The position numbers were made by a program, and so were the translations under genes. Source: Phocaeicola plebeius (GTDB lineage Bacteria > Bacteroidota > Bacteroidia > Bacteroidales > Bacteroidaceae). Taken from it: a stretch of 64,000 bases of DNA. This document shows, piece by piece, positions 1 through 9,108 of the stretch; the stretch's first letter is position 1; every line of letters begins with the position of its first letter. A model generated the notes under the pieces. The model was not told the DNA's origin. It made no database searches and saw nothing but the letters and a program-made list of their open reading frames with translations. The stretch lies in NCBI RefSeq assembly GCF_003437535.1, contig NZ_QSQT01000011.1, forward strand, positions 1 through 64,000, in the 5' to 3' direction.

Positions 1-609
1 GACTGAACGGATATCACCGGAAATGCTGAACGGGTATCCGCCGGAATATGCAACAATGAAATCAGTCTCTTCCCTTTTCCGGTTACACACCGATATTTTC
101 TGTTGCAGCAATCTTTCTTCATGCGACCCATTCGATTCTTCCAACAATTCCTGATTCCATTTATCCATTACCTTTCCTGCCTCCTTAAAATATACTTCCG
201 GAGTTTCAATCTTCATCAATCCATCACTTTTTGCTTTCAAATCCGCAAAGACCTTTTTAGGCTCGGCCACAGACAAGCATTGTTCTTTCTCAATCTTTCT
301 TTTACGGAGCTCTGCCTGTTCGTCATTAGCCATGAATTCCATCCAAGTCCTTGGAATATTCTGATGCTCTTTTTTGAGATAAAAATAGTTAGAATCAAAA
401 TTCTTTGTCCGTGAAGTGATTTTTAATATCCGCCCTCCTTTGTAATAAACATGCACCTCATTACCTCTCAAGTGGACATCAAGTTTTTCATCTATCGGTA
501 CCTCAGGATTGTTTACAGTGGCATTCGCATAGGCTATAAACCCAGCCCATCTGCCTTTGTCCTTCCAAATACGGTAATCCTTAAACTCACCTCGTTTAAT
601 ATATGCCAT
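1..609 (-). CDS. Unrecognised protein, C-terminal end outside window
   Basis: The frame opens with ATG at 609 and stays open for 203 codons to position 1, so the 3' end is missing. The product starts MAYIKRGEFKDYRIW and has a lysine/glutamate-rich, probably coiled middle with KRKIEKEQ and LLQQKISVCNRKREE. The visible end reads DFIVAYSGGYPFSISGD. No signal peptide or membrane segment is visible. I do not recognise the family; a charged N-terminal beta region followed by helices would fit a nuclease-like or effector fold, but that is a guess. It is the third gene of a minus-strand set after the FtsZ-like gene and a 41-residue membrane protein, with 150 bp between it and the latter, so it may be co-transcribed with them. 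Confidence 0.7.
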   Translation of the reverse strand, partial: MAYIKRGEFKDYRIWKDKGRWAGFIAYANATVNNPEVPIDEKLDVHLRGNEVHVYYKGGRILKITSRTKNFDSNYFYLKKEHQNIPRTWMEFMANDEQAELRKRKIEKEQCLSVAEPKKVFADLKAKSDGLMKIETPEVYFKEAGKVMDKWNQELLEESNGSHEERLLQQKISVCNRKREETDFIVAYSGGYPFSISGDIRSV

Positions 610-759
610 AATTTTTATTTTATGATGATTTCATCTATATCTTTTCCACGTAGCACAAACCCGCTTCAGCAGACTATCCTTCAACTCCTGCGGTTCAGGA
701 GAATTTAGTGATTAAAAGGGGGCAATTAAATTGATAAGGGGCAGCCCCCTACATCCGCC

Positions 760-885
760 TTACCAAATCCGCAGCCACCTCTCCGACGAGTTTCCCCCAC
801 ACAGGCTAAGCAAACAACAGATAATAAGAACGATAACTAGGGTCATCAACCAGATGACCACTTCCTTTTTATCGATTGATTTCAT
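760..885 (-). CDS. Small single-pass membrane protein (41 aa)
   Basis: ATG at 885 is preceded, 6 bases upstream, by a purine-rich AGAGGAAAG stretch that can act as a ribosome binding site; the frame ends at TAA (760-762). The peptide has a charged N-terminus (MKSIDKKEVV), one hydrophobic span of about 20 residues (roughly residues 10-29, rich in L, I, V and C) and a short polar tail with a Trp-rich end. It begins 39 bases after the stop of the FtsZ-like gene on the same strand, so co-transcription is likely. It could anchor the GTPase or the next product to the inner membrane; that role is inferred only from position. No family is recognised, and a translated peptide is likely but unproven. 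Confidence 0.55.
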   Translation of the reverse strand: MKSIDKKEVVIWLMTLVIVLIICCLLSLCGGNSSERWLRIW

Positions 886-924
886 TGTCTTTCCTCTTTT
901 TCTGCAACTATACATTAAACCACA

Positions 925-1899
925 TTATCTCTTGCATTTGGTGAAAACCCGCAACCTGAACTGGTGCGGTGGAAGCGTCTCATCCGGGTATATCCCCCAT
1001 TTACCCTCCGCGTCGGGCGGCAGCTGTAAAAAACGTTCGTGCACCACGTCCATCGCCTCCGTCGTTTCCTTGTCGTCCGACCAGTCCGCATTTTCTATTG
1101 AGAACACAGCCATCGCCACCTCATCTGCAGACGAATACTTCGCCGGCAGCTTCTTCCACCAGTCCTTCACTTCCTTCCTCAGGAAATCCAGACTACCGAC
1201 AAGCATAAAAAAGTCGATGTGTTTAGAAGGAGTCGGGAACTGCAGGAAAGTCCTGAAATCATTAAAGTCGAAGGTAATCATGCAACGACGAAGCACCATC
1301 CCCAAAAGCGAATCCGTAAACTCAATTATCTTCCGGTCCGCTTCCTGAAACACTTCCGTAAGCGTAGCACACCGGGAGTCATCATAATCCACCGTATAAA
1401 GAGCGTCTGCCATCGGTTCCAACGCCTTCAGCAAACCTAAAGCATTCTTCCGCTTTTCCGCTCCCTCCGACGAATGGGGAATCGTTGCCACCAGAATGAT
1501 TGCCTTGTTTCCCACCTCTCTGGCCTTCTGCAGGAAAGACCTGATACACCCCTCTCCTGTTCCTCCACCAAGGCATACCACAAACACCGCCACAAGTCTG
1601 CCCCTTAATACACTCTCTATTGCAGGGAAAGACTTACTGCACTCATACTCCGCAAGAAAACGGTCCTTACCGCTACCCAGCCCTTCCTGTCCAATCAGGT
1701 ATTTGCCACACAAGGACAACTCATCCATTTCCTTCCGGTTCATGCCAAACGCATACAGTTGCACATCTGGCAGACAGCATTTCCGCATCTGGTCTACCAC
1801 ACGACCTGCTCCCCCGCCAATGCCCACTATGGATGCAAAACGTCCACTTCCCGGAATCAGCGGTCTGTAATCGAATAGCTTATCTAAATTCTCTTCCAT
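925..1899 (-). CDS. Divergent FtsZ/tubulin-family GTPase
   Basis: The 324-residue product carries the FtsZ/tubulin landmarks in order. An N-terminal nucleotide loop, VGIGGGAGRVVDQM, lies at about 25-38, a FGMNRKEMDEL segment takes the place of the FtsZ NTDAQAL strand, and the tubulin signature GGGTGEG is at 111-117. IPHSSEGAEKRKNA follows at about 140-153, and a T7-like catalytic loop, FDFNDFRTFL (D211, D214), matches the FtsZ NxDFADV region. The canonical C-terminal linker and division-protein tail are not apparent. This is not the housekeeping FtsZ, which is longer and sits in the dcw cluster. FtsZ-like families linked to membrane proteins and suspected membrane remodelling are known (FtsZl types), and a tiny membrane protein follows here. 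ATG at 1899 is the chosen start; a possible -7 element (TACTTTTG, minus strand) lies at 2077-2084. Confidence 0.8.
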   Translation of the reverse strand: MEENLDKLFDYRPLIPGSGRFASIVGIGGGAGRVVDQMRKCCLPDVQLYAFGMNRKEMDELSLCGKYLIGQEGLGSGKDRFLAEYECSKSFPAIESVLRGRLVAVFVVCLGGGTGEGCIRSFLQKAREVGNKAIILVATIPHSSEGAEKRKNALGLLKALEPMADALYTVDYDDSRCATLTEVFQEADRKIIEFTDSLLGMVLRRCMITFDFNDFRTFLQFPTPSKHIDFFMLVGSLDFLRKEVKDWWKKLPAKYSSADEVAMAVFSIENADWSDDKETTEAMDVVHERFLQLPPDAEGKWGIYPDETLPPHQFRLRVFTKCKR

Positions 1900-2111
1900 A
1901 CATTTTTTCTTTTAATGATTTTCATAATGTATGGCAAATATGCACCTGAAGATATGCCATATAGGGGGATATGAAGGAAAAATTTTATCCGACGCTCCGA
2001 ATTATCTAATGGATAACTTGTCCTGTAAGTTATTTGAAGCAAAAACTTTAAATTAATGGCTAATGCCTCCAAAGAGCAAAAGTACAATTCATTATCTACT
2101 TCTTATTATTA

Positions 2112-2531
2112 TCAGAATATTTTATCATACCACTCATCTACATCTTCACGTATTGATTCATAATACTCACATATAATATTTACCAAATCAAAATTCGCTC
2201 TTTTAGACTTATATTTATTGACTGTGAAATATCCATAGAAATTGCCTTCTTCATCTACAATAACAGGTGGATAAGATGCGTAAGAATTAAAAGGACTATA
2301 TGAACTATACGCGCTCCCATAGGTACCATATTCATTCCATATTGAATTGGTATTATACTCACTTCCATAAGTACCGTACTCATTCCATATAGACTTTGAA
2401 TCATATTTACTTGCATTCAGTTTACCCAAAAACACATCATGATCTTCTCCCCCATAAATATATAAAGTCTGTGAGAATATACAATGCATTGAGAATATAC
2501 AACATACAATAAAAAATAATATCCTTTTCAT
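2112..2531 (-). CDS. Small exported protein with tandem IWNEYGTYGS repeats
   Basis: A 139-residue protein with a clear signal peptide (MKRILFFIVCCIFSMHCIFSQ). The mature part starts TLYIYGGEDHDVFLGKLN and contains two near-identical copies of SIWNEYGTYGSEYN, at about residues 46-59 and 61-75. These lead into a degenerate third copy (YSPFNSYASY) and then PPVIVDEEGNFYGYFTVN. The same repeat-plus-PPVIVD arrangement occurs in small secreted proteins of varied bacteria whose function is unknown to me. The gene is AT-rich and stands alone on the minus strand, 212 bp upstream of the FtsZ-like gene. The intervening 1900-2111 holds no convincing gene. Confidence 0.75.
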   Translation of the reverse strand: MKRILFFIVCCIFSMHCIFSQTLYIYGGEDHDVFLGKLNASKYDSKSIWNEYGTYGSEYNTNSIWNEYGTYGSAYSSYSPFNSYASYPPVIVDEEGNFYGYFTVNKYKSKRANFDLVNIICEYYESIREDVDEWYDKIF

Positions 2532-2657
2532 ATCCCTTTATTTCTATAGTACCACATAAAGTTCTGCATGAGGTTATGATAAAAAAGCTTGATATCTACT
2601 GCCTCGAGATTTTAAGTTTTCTTCCCATCTTTTTATCTAACCAATTCGTTTTCCCGG

Positions 2658-3233
2658 TTAAATATCCTCCAAATCTTTCTGAATTTTTGTTTCGACATTT
2701 TGAGAATCACGATACTTGATCACAACAATACCTTCATTAATTCCTTCTGAAGACTTTTCAATTGATATTTCAATTGAACCACCTTCTACTTCCCATAGGC
2801 TACCATATACAACTCTTCCCTGCCAAAGCTCATACATCAATGAAATATTACTATTACTGTTACTCGGATTTTTTTCTATGCTTTTTGCTGGATTTCCATA
2901 CTTCCGAGAATAAATCTCTTTATAATAATCGTATGTATTTACAAGAGTATTCCACTCCTCGCTTGGATCAAATAATACCACAACAGAATGAACATTCTTC
3001 CCATCATCTGCGGCACCAACAGCTACATAAGCCTGACGCCCAGTAAAATCACCAACAAAAGTCGTAATATTATTGTCAGAACTAATCTGAGTAAAGCCTT
3101 TAGTTTTTAACTGTTGACAGAAAGAAGTCATACTTCCTGTGATAGGAATTCCCTTGAATGATAAATGAGGCTGGGCAGTAGCTGTAACAGCTAACAACGC
3201 TCCACAAATAAATGATAAAATTCTTGTTCTCAT
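2658..3233 (-). CDS. Exported protein of unknown function (191 aa)
   Basis: The ATG at 3233 is chosen because it gives a clean signal peptide (MRTRILSFICGALLAVTATAQ); the frame is open further upstream, but that extension would bury the signal. The mature protein reads PHLSFKGIPITGSMTSFCQQL, followed by a beta-rich domain with FVGDFTGRQAYVAVGAADDGK and a C-terminal SIEISIEKSSEG strand pair ending in IVVIKYRDSQN. Small periplasmic proteins with this FKGIPI...F...L..KGF pattern are common in Bacteroidales and have no assigned role that I know of. It is AT-rich and is transcribed in the same direction as the neighbouring small exported protein. Confidence 0.7.
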   Translation of the reverse strand: MRTRILSFICGALLAVTATAQPHLSFKGIPITGSMTSFCQQLKTKGFTQISSDNNITTFVGDFTGRQAYVAVGAADDGKNVHSVVVLFDPSEEWNTLVNTYDYYKEIYSRKYGNPAKSIEKNPSNSNSNISLMYELWQGRVVYGSLWEVEGGSIEISIEKSSEGINEGIVVIKYRDSQNVETKIQKDLEDI

Positions 3234-3388
3234 AGCTTTGATTTTTACATTTAGGAGTAACAATATTCGTAAAATTATTTCACATTTACAAATAAACAGA
3301 CAAAAAAGCTGACTATTTTGCGACAAAATAAAATCGCAGAGGCATCGTGAGATTCTTTACACCCCACATATATTCCAAGACAATGCCT

Positions 3389-4483
3389 TTAACTAATCTT
3401 CCCCAACTTCTTCAAACGGCTGCGGATAGCCCCTTTAGTACGTTCAAACATCTCGGCAAGCACACTTATGCTATTCCCTTCATCATACAGACGGCAAAGC
3501 AACTGGTCGGCCTCTTCTTCCCAAGGGATATAAGCATTCCCATGCTCGTTTCTCTTCTCTTCAATGGTATAAGCTTTCTTTCTCTCTGGCAGTGCAGGCG
3601 AAGAAAGCCCCTCGTTGGCATCGTAGCTCTGTTTTGACGGAATCACACCTCTTACACCACCTTTCGGATTGGGCACATCGCCCTTGTAGCGCGGAATCAA
3701 GTGCATGTGTACATGAAAGACCGACTGCCCCGCCGCCTCGTTCACATTAATGCCCACATTGTACCCATCCGGATGGAATCGCTCGTCCACCTTCTGCTTC
3801 ACGTACTGAAGCACCACATTCATGGCCTCCCGTTCGTGATTGGTCAGGTCGAAGTAAGAAGCCACATGCCGCTTGGGAATAATCAGTGCATGACCAGGCG
3901 ATACCGGATAACCGTCATAGAACGCCACACAAGTAGCCGTCTCACAAATAATTTCCACTCTTCGCGACAGACGGCAGAAAGGACAAACCTCCCCTTCCTT
4001 CCGGGGCAACTTATTGAAATGCTGATACTGATAAAGTTCATAGCTCGCATTACGTTCCAAACTCTGGAAAGGCAGCCGCACATTACACTGATAGGTGTAC
4101 TGGCGATGAATGGCATGCAACCTGAATCCTTCTTCCGTCAGGTCACGACGCACGGCAAAAAAGGCCGTTCCCGTAGGAGCAAGAAGGTTCGTGACATTCA
4201 TCATCACTTCCGCCTGTGCGTATGGTTCCAGTACATTCAGCACATAGTTGCACAAAATGGTATCAAACTTCCCGTCCGGATATTCAGGACGATAATAATA
4301 GTCGTACCCCGTGATGTCATACCCCTGACGTTTCAACTCGTCTGTATCAAAGCCATACCCGCAGCCAAAGTCCAGAATACGTCCTTTCAGCAGATTATGT
4401 TGAAGCAGGTAACGGGTGGGTACAGAAAGACTCGTACGCTTGATGGCGGTGAGGTAAGGATGATTTATCTTTTCAGGTTCCAT
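3389..4483 (-). CDS. SAM methyltransferase - HIT hydrolase - HTH fusion protein
   Basis: 364 residues in three parts. Residues ~1-150 form a class I SAM-dependent methyltransferase, with motif I ILDFGCGYGFDTDEL and FDTILCNYVLNVL as the motif IV region. Residues ~165-290 form a HIT-family nucleotide hydrolase/transferase that opens with the zinc-ligand-like CPFCRLSRR, carries SPGHALIIPKRH and has the histidine triad HVHMHLIPR. Residues ~318-364 (PWEEEADQLL...RTKGAIRSRL) form a helix-turn-helix-like tail. HIT enzymes hydrolyse or transfer nucleoside monophosphates; the methyl acceptor is unknown. The gene starts 5 bases after the stop of an HNH nuclease gene, so the two are almost surely translated together. 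A nucleotide- or nucleic-acid-directed defence or repair role is inferred. ATG at 4483 is the only start that keeps the methyltransferase intact. Confidence 0.85.
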   Translation of the reverse strand: MEPEKINHPYLTAIKRTSLSVPTRYLLQHNLLKGRILDFGCGYGFDTDELKRQGYDITGYDYYYRPEYPDGKFDTILCNYVLNVLEPYAQAEVMMNVTNLLAPTGTAFFAVRRDLTEEGFRLHAIHRQYTYQCNVRLPFQSLERNASYELYQYQHFNKLPRKEGEVCPFCRLSRRVEIICETATCVAFYDGYPVSPGHALIIPKRHVASYFDLTNHEREAMNVVLQYVKQKVDERFHPDGYNVGINVNEAAGQSVFHVHMHLIPRYKGDVPNPKGGVRGVIPSKQSYDANEGLSSPALPERKKAYTIEEKRNEHGNAYIPWEEEADQLLCRLYDEGNSISVLAEMFERTKGAIRSRLKKLGKIS

Positions 4484-4488
4484 AGTAT

Positions 4489-5562
4489 TTAGTATTTCCA
4501 GGTTTCAAATCCCATGTTCAAGGCTATTTGGTGCATTGGTCCGAAAGTACGCCTATACACCTCCAAAAACTCTTCCTCATTCATCAGGACAAACTCTTTC
4601 GGTGTATATCCTAAAGACAGAAAATCTTCCAGAATAGTTGGCTGATAACCCGCCTGTATAGAGACTTTTAAAGAATGATGCTGCAATTTAGCTAATTTAG
4701 GCAGATAAATATCCAAATGCGGTAGATAATTACTTTTGGAAGAATTGATACTGCCATCAGCAGGTATCAGATTCCAGAGCAAATCATGAGAAACAAAACT
4801 CCAAGGAATGAAATGATCCAACTCATAATCGGAAGGATGCAACTCATGGCCTGTGTAAATGCAGCGTACAGGCCCTCCTATCTGTATCACCTTATTCCAA
4901 TAACGATGCTGGTTTGCCAGAGAACTCCTGCTTTCCGGTCTGATTAACTTACTAGAAATAGCCGGCACATTAGGATTCCTCACTTGCAGAAACTGCATCA
5001 AGTTCCAATAAGTGAAATCCATCAGAATCTTGTAATGCGTATGCAGATATTCATCCCACACCGGATTAAGTTCGATATAAAAATTTGTTTTCTCTTTATA
5101 GATGGAATAAAGACATCCGTTTTCAAAACTTTGAGAACGCCACATAACTTCACGACTGTTATTTGTCGCATTTATCCAGGGATACAGAAAACAGTAAGGC
5201 ACATACGTAGTAAGCTTACCCAGCCTACTCTTTACCTGTTTATCTCTCAGTCTTTCCTGAAGCTGTCCGATAACCTCCTCGCAACTCGCATCAATCGGTA
5301 TCTGTGTCTCTTTCTGCAATTCGGTGACAATATCAAACAAAGAATCGTTTTTCCCAAATGACAGTCTGAAATAATGTATCGGATACCAGGCATTGGCCAC
5401 CATACGAATTACAATATCCCATACATTTATATGTAAATTCTCCGTACGGGCATGTATCTGCAAGATGGACAAGAACCAGAAGAACTTATAAGTGGCCGAA
5501 GTGGTATCAAATATCCGACTTAGGCATCGGGTGGTAAGTGTTTGTGATTGCGGTATTTGCAT
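4489..5562 (-). CDS. HNH endonuclease domain protein
   Basis: 357 residues. The C-terminal half (about 215-290) holds an HNH nuclease. It reads RCIYTGHEL with a Cys, then DYELDHFIPWSF with the catalytic D-H, and LLWNLIPADGSINSSKSN with the central Asn and closing region. The N-terminal 200 residues are rich in aromatics and show no known motif; they may recognise the target. This layout (helical N-terminus plus HNH) is typical of stand-alone HNH proteins in defence loci. It is the first gene of a tight pair with the methyltransferase-HIT gene. A 242-bp gene-free, AT-rich gap (5563-5804) separates it from the AIPR gene and holds its likely promoter, although no clear -7/-33 pair was found. Confidence 0.85.
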   Translation of the reverse strand: MQIPQSQTLTTRCLSRIFDTTSATYKFFWFLSILQIHARTENLHINVWDIVIRMVANAWYPIHYFRLSFGKNDSLFDIVTELQKETQIPIDASCEEVIGQLQERLRDKQVKSRLGKLTTYVPYCFLYPWINATNNSREVMWRSQSFENGCLYSIYKEKTNFYIELNPVWDEYLHTHYKILMDFTYWNLMQFLQVRNPNVPAISSKLIRPESRSSLANQHRYWNKVIQIGGPVRCIYTGHELHPSDYELDHFIPWSFVSHDLLWNLIPADGSINSSKSNYLPHLDIYLPKLAKLQHHSLKVSIQAGYQPTILEDFLSLGYTPKEFVLMNEEEFLEVYRRTFGPMHQIALNMGFETWKY

Positions 5563-5804
5563 AAGGCTTTAGATCATCAATTATAATCGGTCCAGGCAAT
5601 CATTTTAAATTAGAAGCTAGACCAAGTAAGATTACAAAAATTTTATATATAGGAATTATCTATCAACCTAACTCGGAAAACATTTCCTTCAATATTTTTT
5701 ATCCAGTTCCTCATTAGTTTTTATTACCACTATAAGAAAATGACATTCTAAATGCATATTCAAATGATTTCTCAAAATAAAAACAACTTTACAGAAATGT
5801 TATT

Positions 5805-8093
5805 TTAAAATCCATTATCTGATAATAATTTCTTGAGAAAAAGAAGTTCTGCCGCCCTAAACTTGCTAATATACCCATCTTTTACAGCCTGCTGTAATAT
5901 TTTAAACTGCCATCCTTCAAGAATTACAATACTTTTCTCCCAGGTCAGCATTTTAATTATTAAATCTTTAGGAATGATATCGCAAGCTGTCCCATTTTTT
6001 ATATCTTCTTCAAAAACTTCATAGTCGTTTCGACAAACTATTTCGTATATTAACAATCCTTTACTAACATCACGTTGATTCAATTGATAGTCAAACTTAA
6101 TCTTATGAGCTATGTTTCTTGCCGTATTCTGATCAGATAAAGATAAACAACCGGAAAATTTTCCCCACTCAGCTACTTTAATCCACGTTTCACCAGCAAT
6201 TGAAGTTACAAGCTGTAACTCAATTGCTCTTCTTTCTGCATCACTCGAATCTTTGTCTAAATAGCGTTGTTCCATTTCTTCTTTAGTGCAAATATCATTT
6301 TTAATAATATCAATTGACGGAATCTCAAACTTTTCCTTAACCAACCTCCAACAATCTTCCTTCGTACCCCATTCTATGATATTTGACCTTGGTGTATTAT
6401 CTTTTAGGAATTGATTCAACTTTACCATAAGATTATACATATAATCAGAAAGTTCAGATGATATTTTCTGGTTTTTCCAAATCTTTTCCCAATTCAGACA
6501 ACCACCAGTAGCAATCTGAAGAAGTGCAATACTATAAGGTACCATTACTTGTTTCATATCTCCAATCGGTGGTGTCTTACTACGTTTCGTTCCATGTCGT
6601 TTATCAACTTCTTTAAATAAGATTGCTTTTGCAATGAGATCCTCAAAAAAAATAGCGTTTATCTTAAGATTAGGCATTATATTATCACGAAAAGCCCTAA
6701 AATTCACTTCATTTCCATCAACAACACAATGTGGACCTACAATAATTTTTCCTCCAATCTCAACTTCACAGCACGAATTATAATACTTAGCTAATTCATA
6801 TTTCGTAAATTTACAATGTTTTGGATACTTCAACAAAAATCTTTTTTTACGAGATTTAGACTTTGAATTTTGGGCAAGTAAATTATCATATTGACGACTT
6901 ATACGATCAAAAAACCAATAATGTTGTTGGTTAGAATCTATAGTCATAGGTGTTAACATATAACGAGACAATTTCTCTATTTCTACAAATATAGGATCAT
7001 TTGCAGAAAGGTCTGCATCATTAATTTTATTTTGTGTATTTGCATATTTTGAAATATTTTTTACAATCTCATATGACTCATCTCCTTTTTTGATAACAGA
7101 AATCTTCATAGGAACCAAAACCTTTTCTAGATTTGCTTTTGCATCTTTAGAAACATAAAACAAAGTAGCAGTGGTTTGTCCTCCATTTACGATTTGAAGG
7201 TTATTTATCTTTTCTATGATTGTCTTTGACTCGTCTAAAACAATTGCATCTGCTGTTGCAGATATTCCATTATTATAAGCAAAAAACATAGAAGGCTGGG
7301 TAAGAACTGTTTCTTTTATTCCTCGATTAATTCCTCCCTTAAATTGTAGAAACGATCTCACATTTTGTTCCAAAAGTTTAAAACCATATTGCTCATAAAG
7401 TGAAGCAAGGAATACTCCAGGTACATAGGTTAAGTAACCATCATACAAGTCTGACCCTGTTGATATTTGCATACACCTAGGCTCTATATGGAATTCTTTT
7501 AAATCTAGCAAAATAGGCAAACGTGATTGCTCGGACATATTATACAATTTCTCAATATCAATAACCTGTATAAATATTTTCTGTCCAGAAATATCTTTAG
7601 GTTCTGGTATTTCACCTTTATAACGTGCATTGGTAAGAATGAAAGCATTAACTCGTATCAGATTTTTACGTATTTCTGTAGAATTAGCCAATTGATGGGC
7701 AAATTCGAAAACTGATGATGTTTCAGCCAATTCATTCTCATAATGGCCATAATAAGCTTTAGAAAAAAAGTTTATTATCCGAATACATGCACGATCAATA
7801 CTTTGTTTATCTATATATTCAATAGTATCAGAAGGTTCATATACTGAGATAAATAAATCTACGGTATCACATGTTTCAGATATTGCATAACCATTAATTT
7901 TATGCTGTTTTTTTGTACCTAATGCTTTCTCATCATAAGCCACGACAGCGTTGTCTGTTTCATTTGCCCGAACAAGCATATCCAAACAAACTCTAGTAAA
8001 GGATTGTTCTTGAGATTCACCATTTTCTGCAGCAAACTGCAACGAAGAAATTTCCTTTTTAAACGAATTATAAAACTTTTCTATTTCAGTCAT
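5805..8093 (-). CDS. AIPR-family abortive infection protein (MzaD-like)
   Basis: 762 residues. The family hallmark, IVNGGQTTATLFY, appears about 40% along, preceded by FFAYNNGISATADAIV; both are conserved in AIPR (abortive infection/phage resistance) proteins. The N-terminal region resembles the nuclease-like part of that family. The protein should be cytosolic, as no signal or membrane segments are seen. It is the last gene of a five-gene minus-strand operon; its ATG (8093) overlaps the end of the preceding PD-(D/E)XK gene by 8 bp, which implies translational coupling. AIPR proteins occur as the last core component of Mza-type (MutL-Z1-DUF-AIPR) phage defence. The gene is visibly AT-rich compared with flanking chromosomal genes. 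Confidence 0.88.
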   Translation of the reverse strand: MTEIEKFYNSFKKEISSLQFAAENGESQEQSFTRVCLDMLVRANETDNAVVAYDEKALGTKKQHKINGYAISETCDTVDLFISVYEPSDTIEYIDKQSIDRACIRIINFFSKAYYGHYENELAETSSVFEFAHQLANSTEIRKNLIRVNAFILTNARYKGEIPEPKDISGQKIFIQVIDIEKLYNMSEQSRLPILLDLKEFHIEPRCMQISTGSDLYDGYLTYVPGVFLASLYEQYGFKLLEQNVRSFLQFKGGINRGIKETVLTQPSMFFAYNNGISATADAIVLDESKTIIEKINNLQIVNGGQTTATLFYVSKDAKANLEKVLVPMKISVIKKGDESYEIVKNISKYANTQNKINDADLSANDPIFVEIEKLSRYMLTPMTIDSNQQHYWFFDRISRQYDNLLAQNSKSKSRKKRFLLKYPKHCKFTKYELAKYYNSCCEVEIGGKIIVGPHCVVDGNEVNFRAFRDNIMPNLKINAIFFEDLIAKAILFKEVDKRHGTKRSKTPPIGDMKQVMVPYSIALLQIATGGCLNWEKIWKNQKISSELSDYMYNLMVKLNQFLKDNTPRSNIIEWGTKEDCWRLVKEKFEIPSIDIIKNDICTKEEMEQRYLDKDSSDAERRAIELQLVTSIAGETWIKVAEWGKFSGCLSLSDQNTARNIAHKIKFDYQLNQRDVSKGLLIYEIVCRNDYEVFEEDIKNGTACDIIPKDLIIKMLTWEKSIVILEGWQFKILQQAVKDGYISKFRAAELLFLKKLLSDNGF

Positions 8094-9108
8094 TACTCAA
8101 ACATTTTAAAAAAACTTGCTGTTCTGGTACTTCATAAGAATAGAATGAGGAAATACTAATTGAATAGTTTACATTACCAACTCCATCACGTAACTCATTC
8201 TCCCTAATACGAGGAAATTTATCTTTAACACAAAAGAAACTATCTTTTCGCAATTTATAATATCTTTTTAAATAAAACGGTTCATGAATATCTAAATAAC
8301 CAGCCTCAAAAAGCTTAGCATTAAATAAAGAACATGCAGCAACATCATCTTTAAGTATTTCCCTAATATTATGAACCATTTCAGGCAAAGATTCTCCCGC
8401 TTGCTTAGATACTTCAACTGAACAATGATACAAATACAAATTATCTACCAAAGTATCATCCAATTGTCGTTCTCCATTAATAATCAAAACTTGCGGATTA
8501 TTCGTCGAAGTTGTTTTTACTTCTACCGCCCAATTTTTCCCTTGAAAATCTCTCATTGTTCTATTAGTACCAACATAACTTTGTACAATATCGTAATATA
8601 ATTGAGAAGTAGAAGTCAAACATTTTTTCAAAAAGCGTAATTCACCATATAATCCCTGTTGCTCTTCTTTTGAAAGTCCTATACCAGAAGTACACTCAAA
8701 AAGATTTTTCCAACGCAAAAGCGTATTACCAAATGTTCTAACAGCATCCACAATTGTCTTTTCTGCCAATATCGTCTGGATTACACTTTCACATAAGTAT
8801 GAAAATTCATTTATCTTATCAAGATGTTTTATCTTGGCACATAAAATCATACAATTTGGAAAGCTTTTATCTTCGTAGATCTCAACTACCGGCTCTGATA
8901 CGGATGCAAATGGTTCAAGATTAAATCGAATTGATTTAGGAAATGACAATGCAATTCCATAACATTCCTCCGGGTATTGATAAACACAATATATATTTAT
9001 CTTTGAATTTACAGAATATAAACGTTTAACTAATCCGCTTTGTCTTTCTGATTTTAAAATTGACCAAATATCAAGTACTTTATTCTTCATCTGGATAGTG
9101 GTTATCAT
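8086..9108 (-). CDS. PD-(D/E)XK motif protein (DUF4420, MzaC-like)
   Basis: The product is 340 residues if started at ATG 9108, chosen because GAGGAAAC lies just upstream; a TTG 12 bases earlier would use that site as codons and is less likely. A nuclease-type core is visible: GLYGELRFLKKCL supplies the early Glu, and DFQGKNWAVEVKTTSTNN supplies D...ExK. The rest is alpha/beta with no other recognised domain. Proteins of this type sit between Z1 and AIPR genes in Mza-like systems. The start overlaps the end of the Z1 gene by 29 bp, and the stop overlaps the AIPR start by 8 bp. The domain probably cleaves DNA, but no direct evidence comes from the sequence beyond the motif. Confidence 0.82.
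   Translation of the reverse strand: MITTIQMKNKVLDIWSILKSERQSGLVKRLYSVNSKINIYCVYQYPEECYGIALSFPKSIRFNLEPFASVSEPVVEIYEDKSFPNCMILCAKIKHLDKINEFSYLCESVIQTILAEKTIVDAVRTFGNTLLRWKNLFECTSGIGLSKEEQQGLYGELRFLKKCLTSTSQLYYDIVQSYVGTNRTMRDFQGKNWAVEVKTTSTNNPQVLIINGERQLDDTLVDNLYLYHCSVEVSKQAGESLPEMVHNIREILKDDVAACSLFNAKLFEAGYLDIHEPFYLKRYYKLRKDSFFCVKDKFPRIRENELRDGVGNVNYSISISSFYSYEVPEQQVFLKCLSND

Noticed and set aside
731..1348. Long plus-strand open frame across the FtsZ-like gene
   Set aside because: Its opposite strand encodes conserved tubulin motifs, and the plus frame has no recognisable protein features.
925..1899. Housekeeping ftsZ
   Set aside because: There are no dcw genes around it, and the variant motifs and missing C-terminal tail point to an FtsZ-like family.
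1884..2087. 67-codon minus-strand frame upstream of the FtsZ-like gene
   Set aside because: It overlaps the FtsZ-like start, lacks a ribosome site and has no signal or domain; probably leader DNA.
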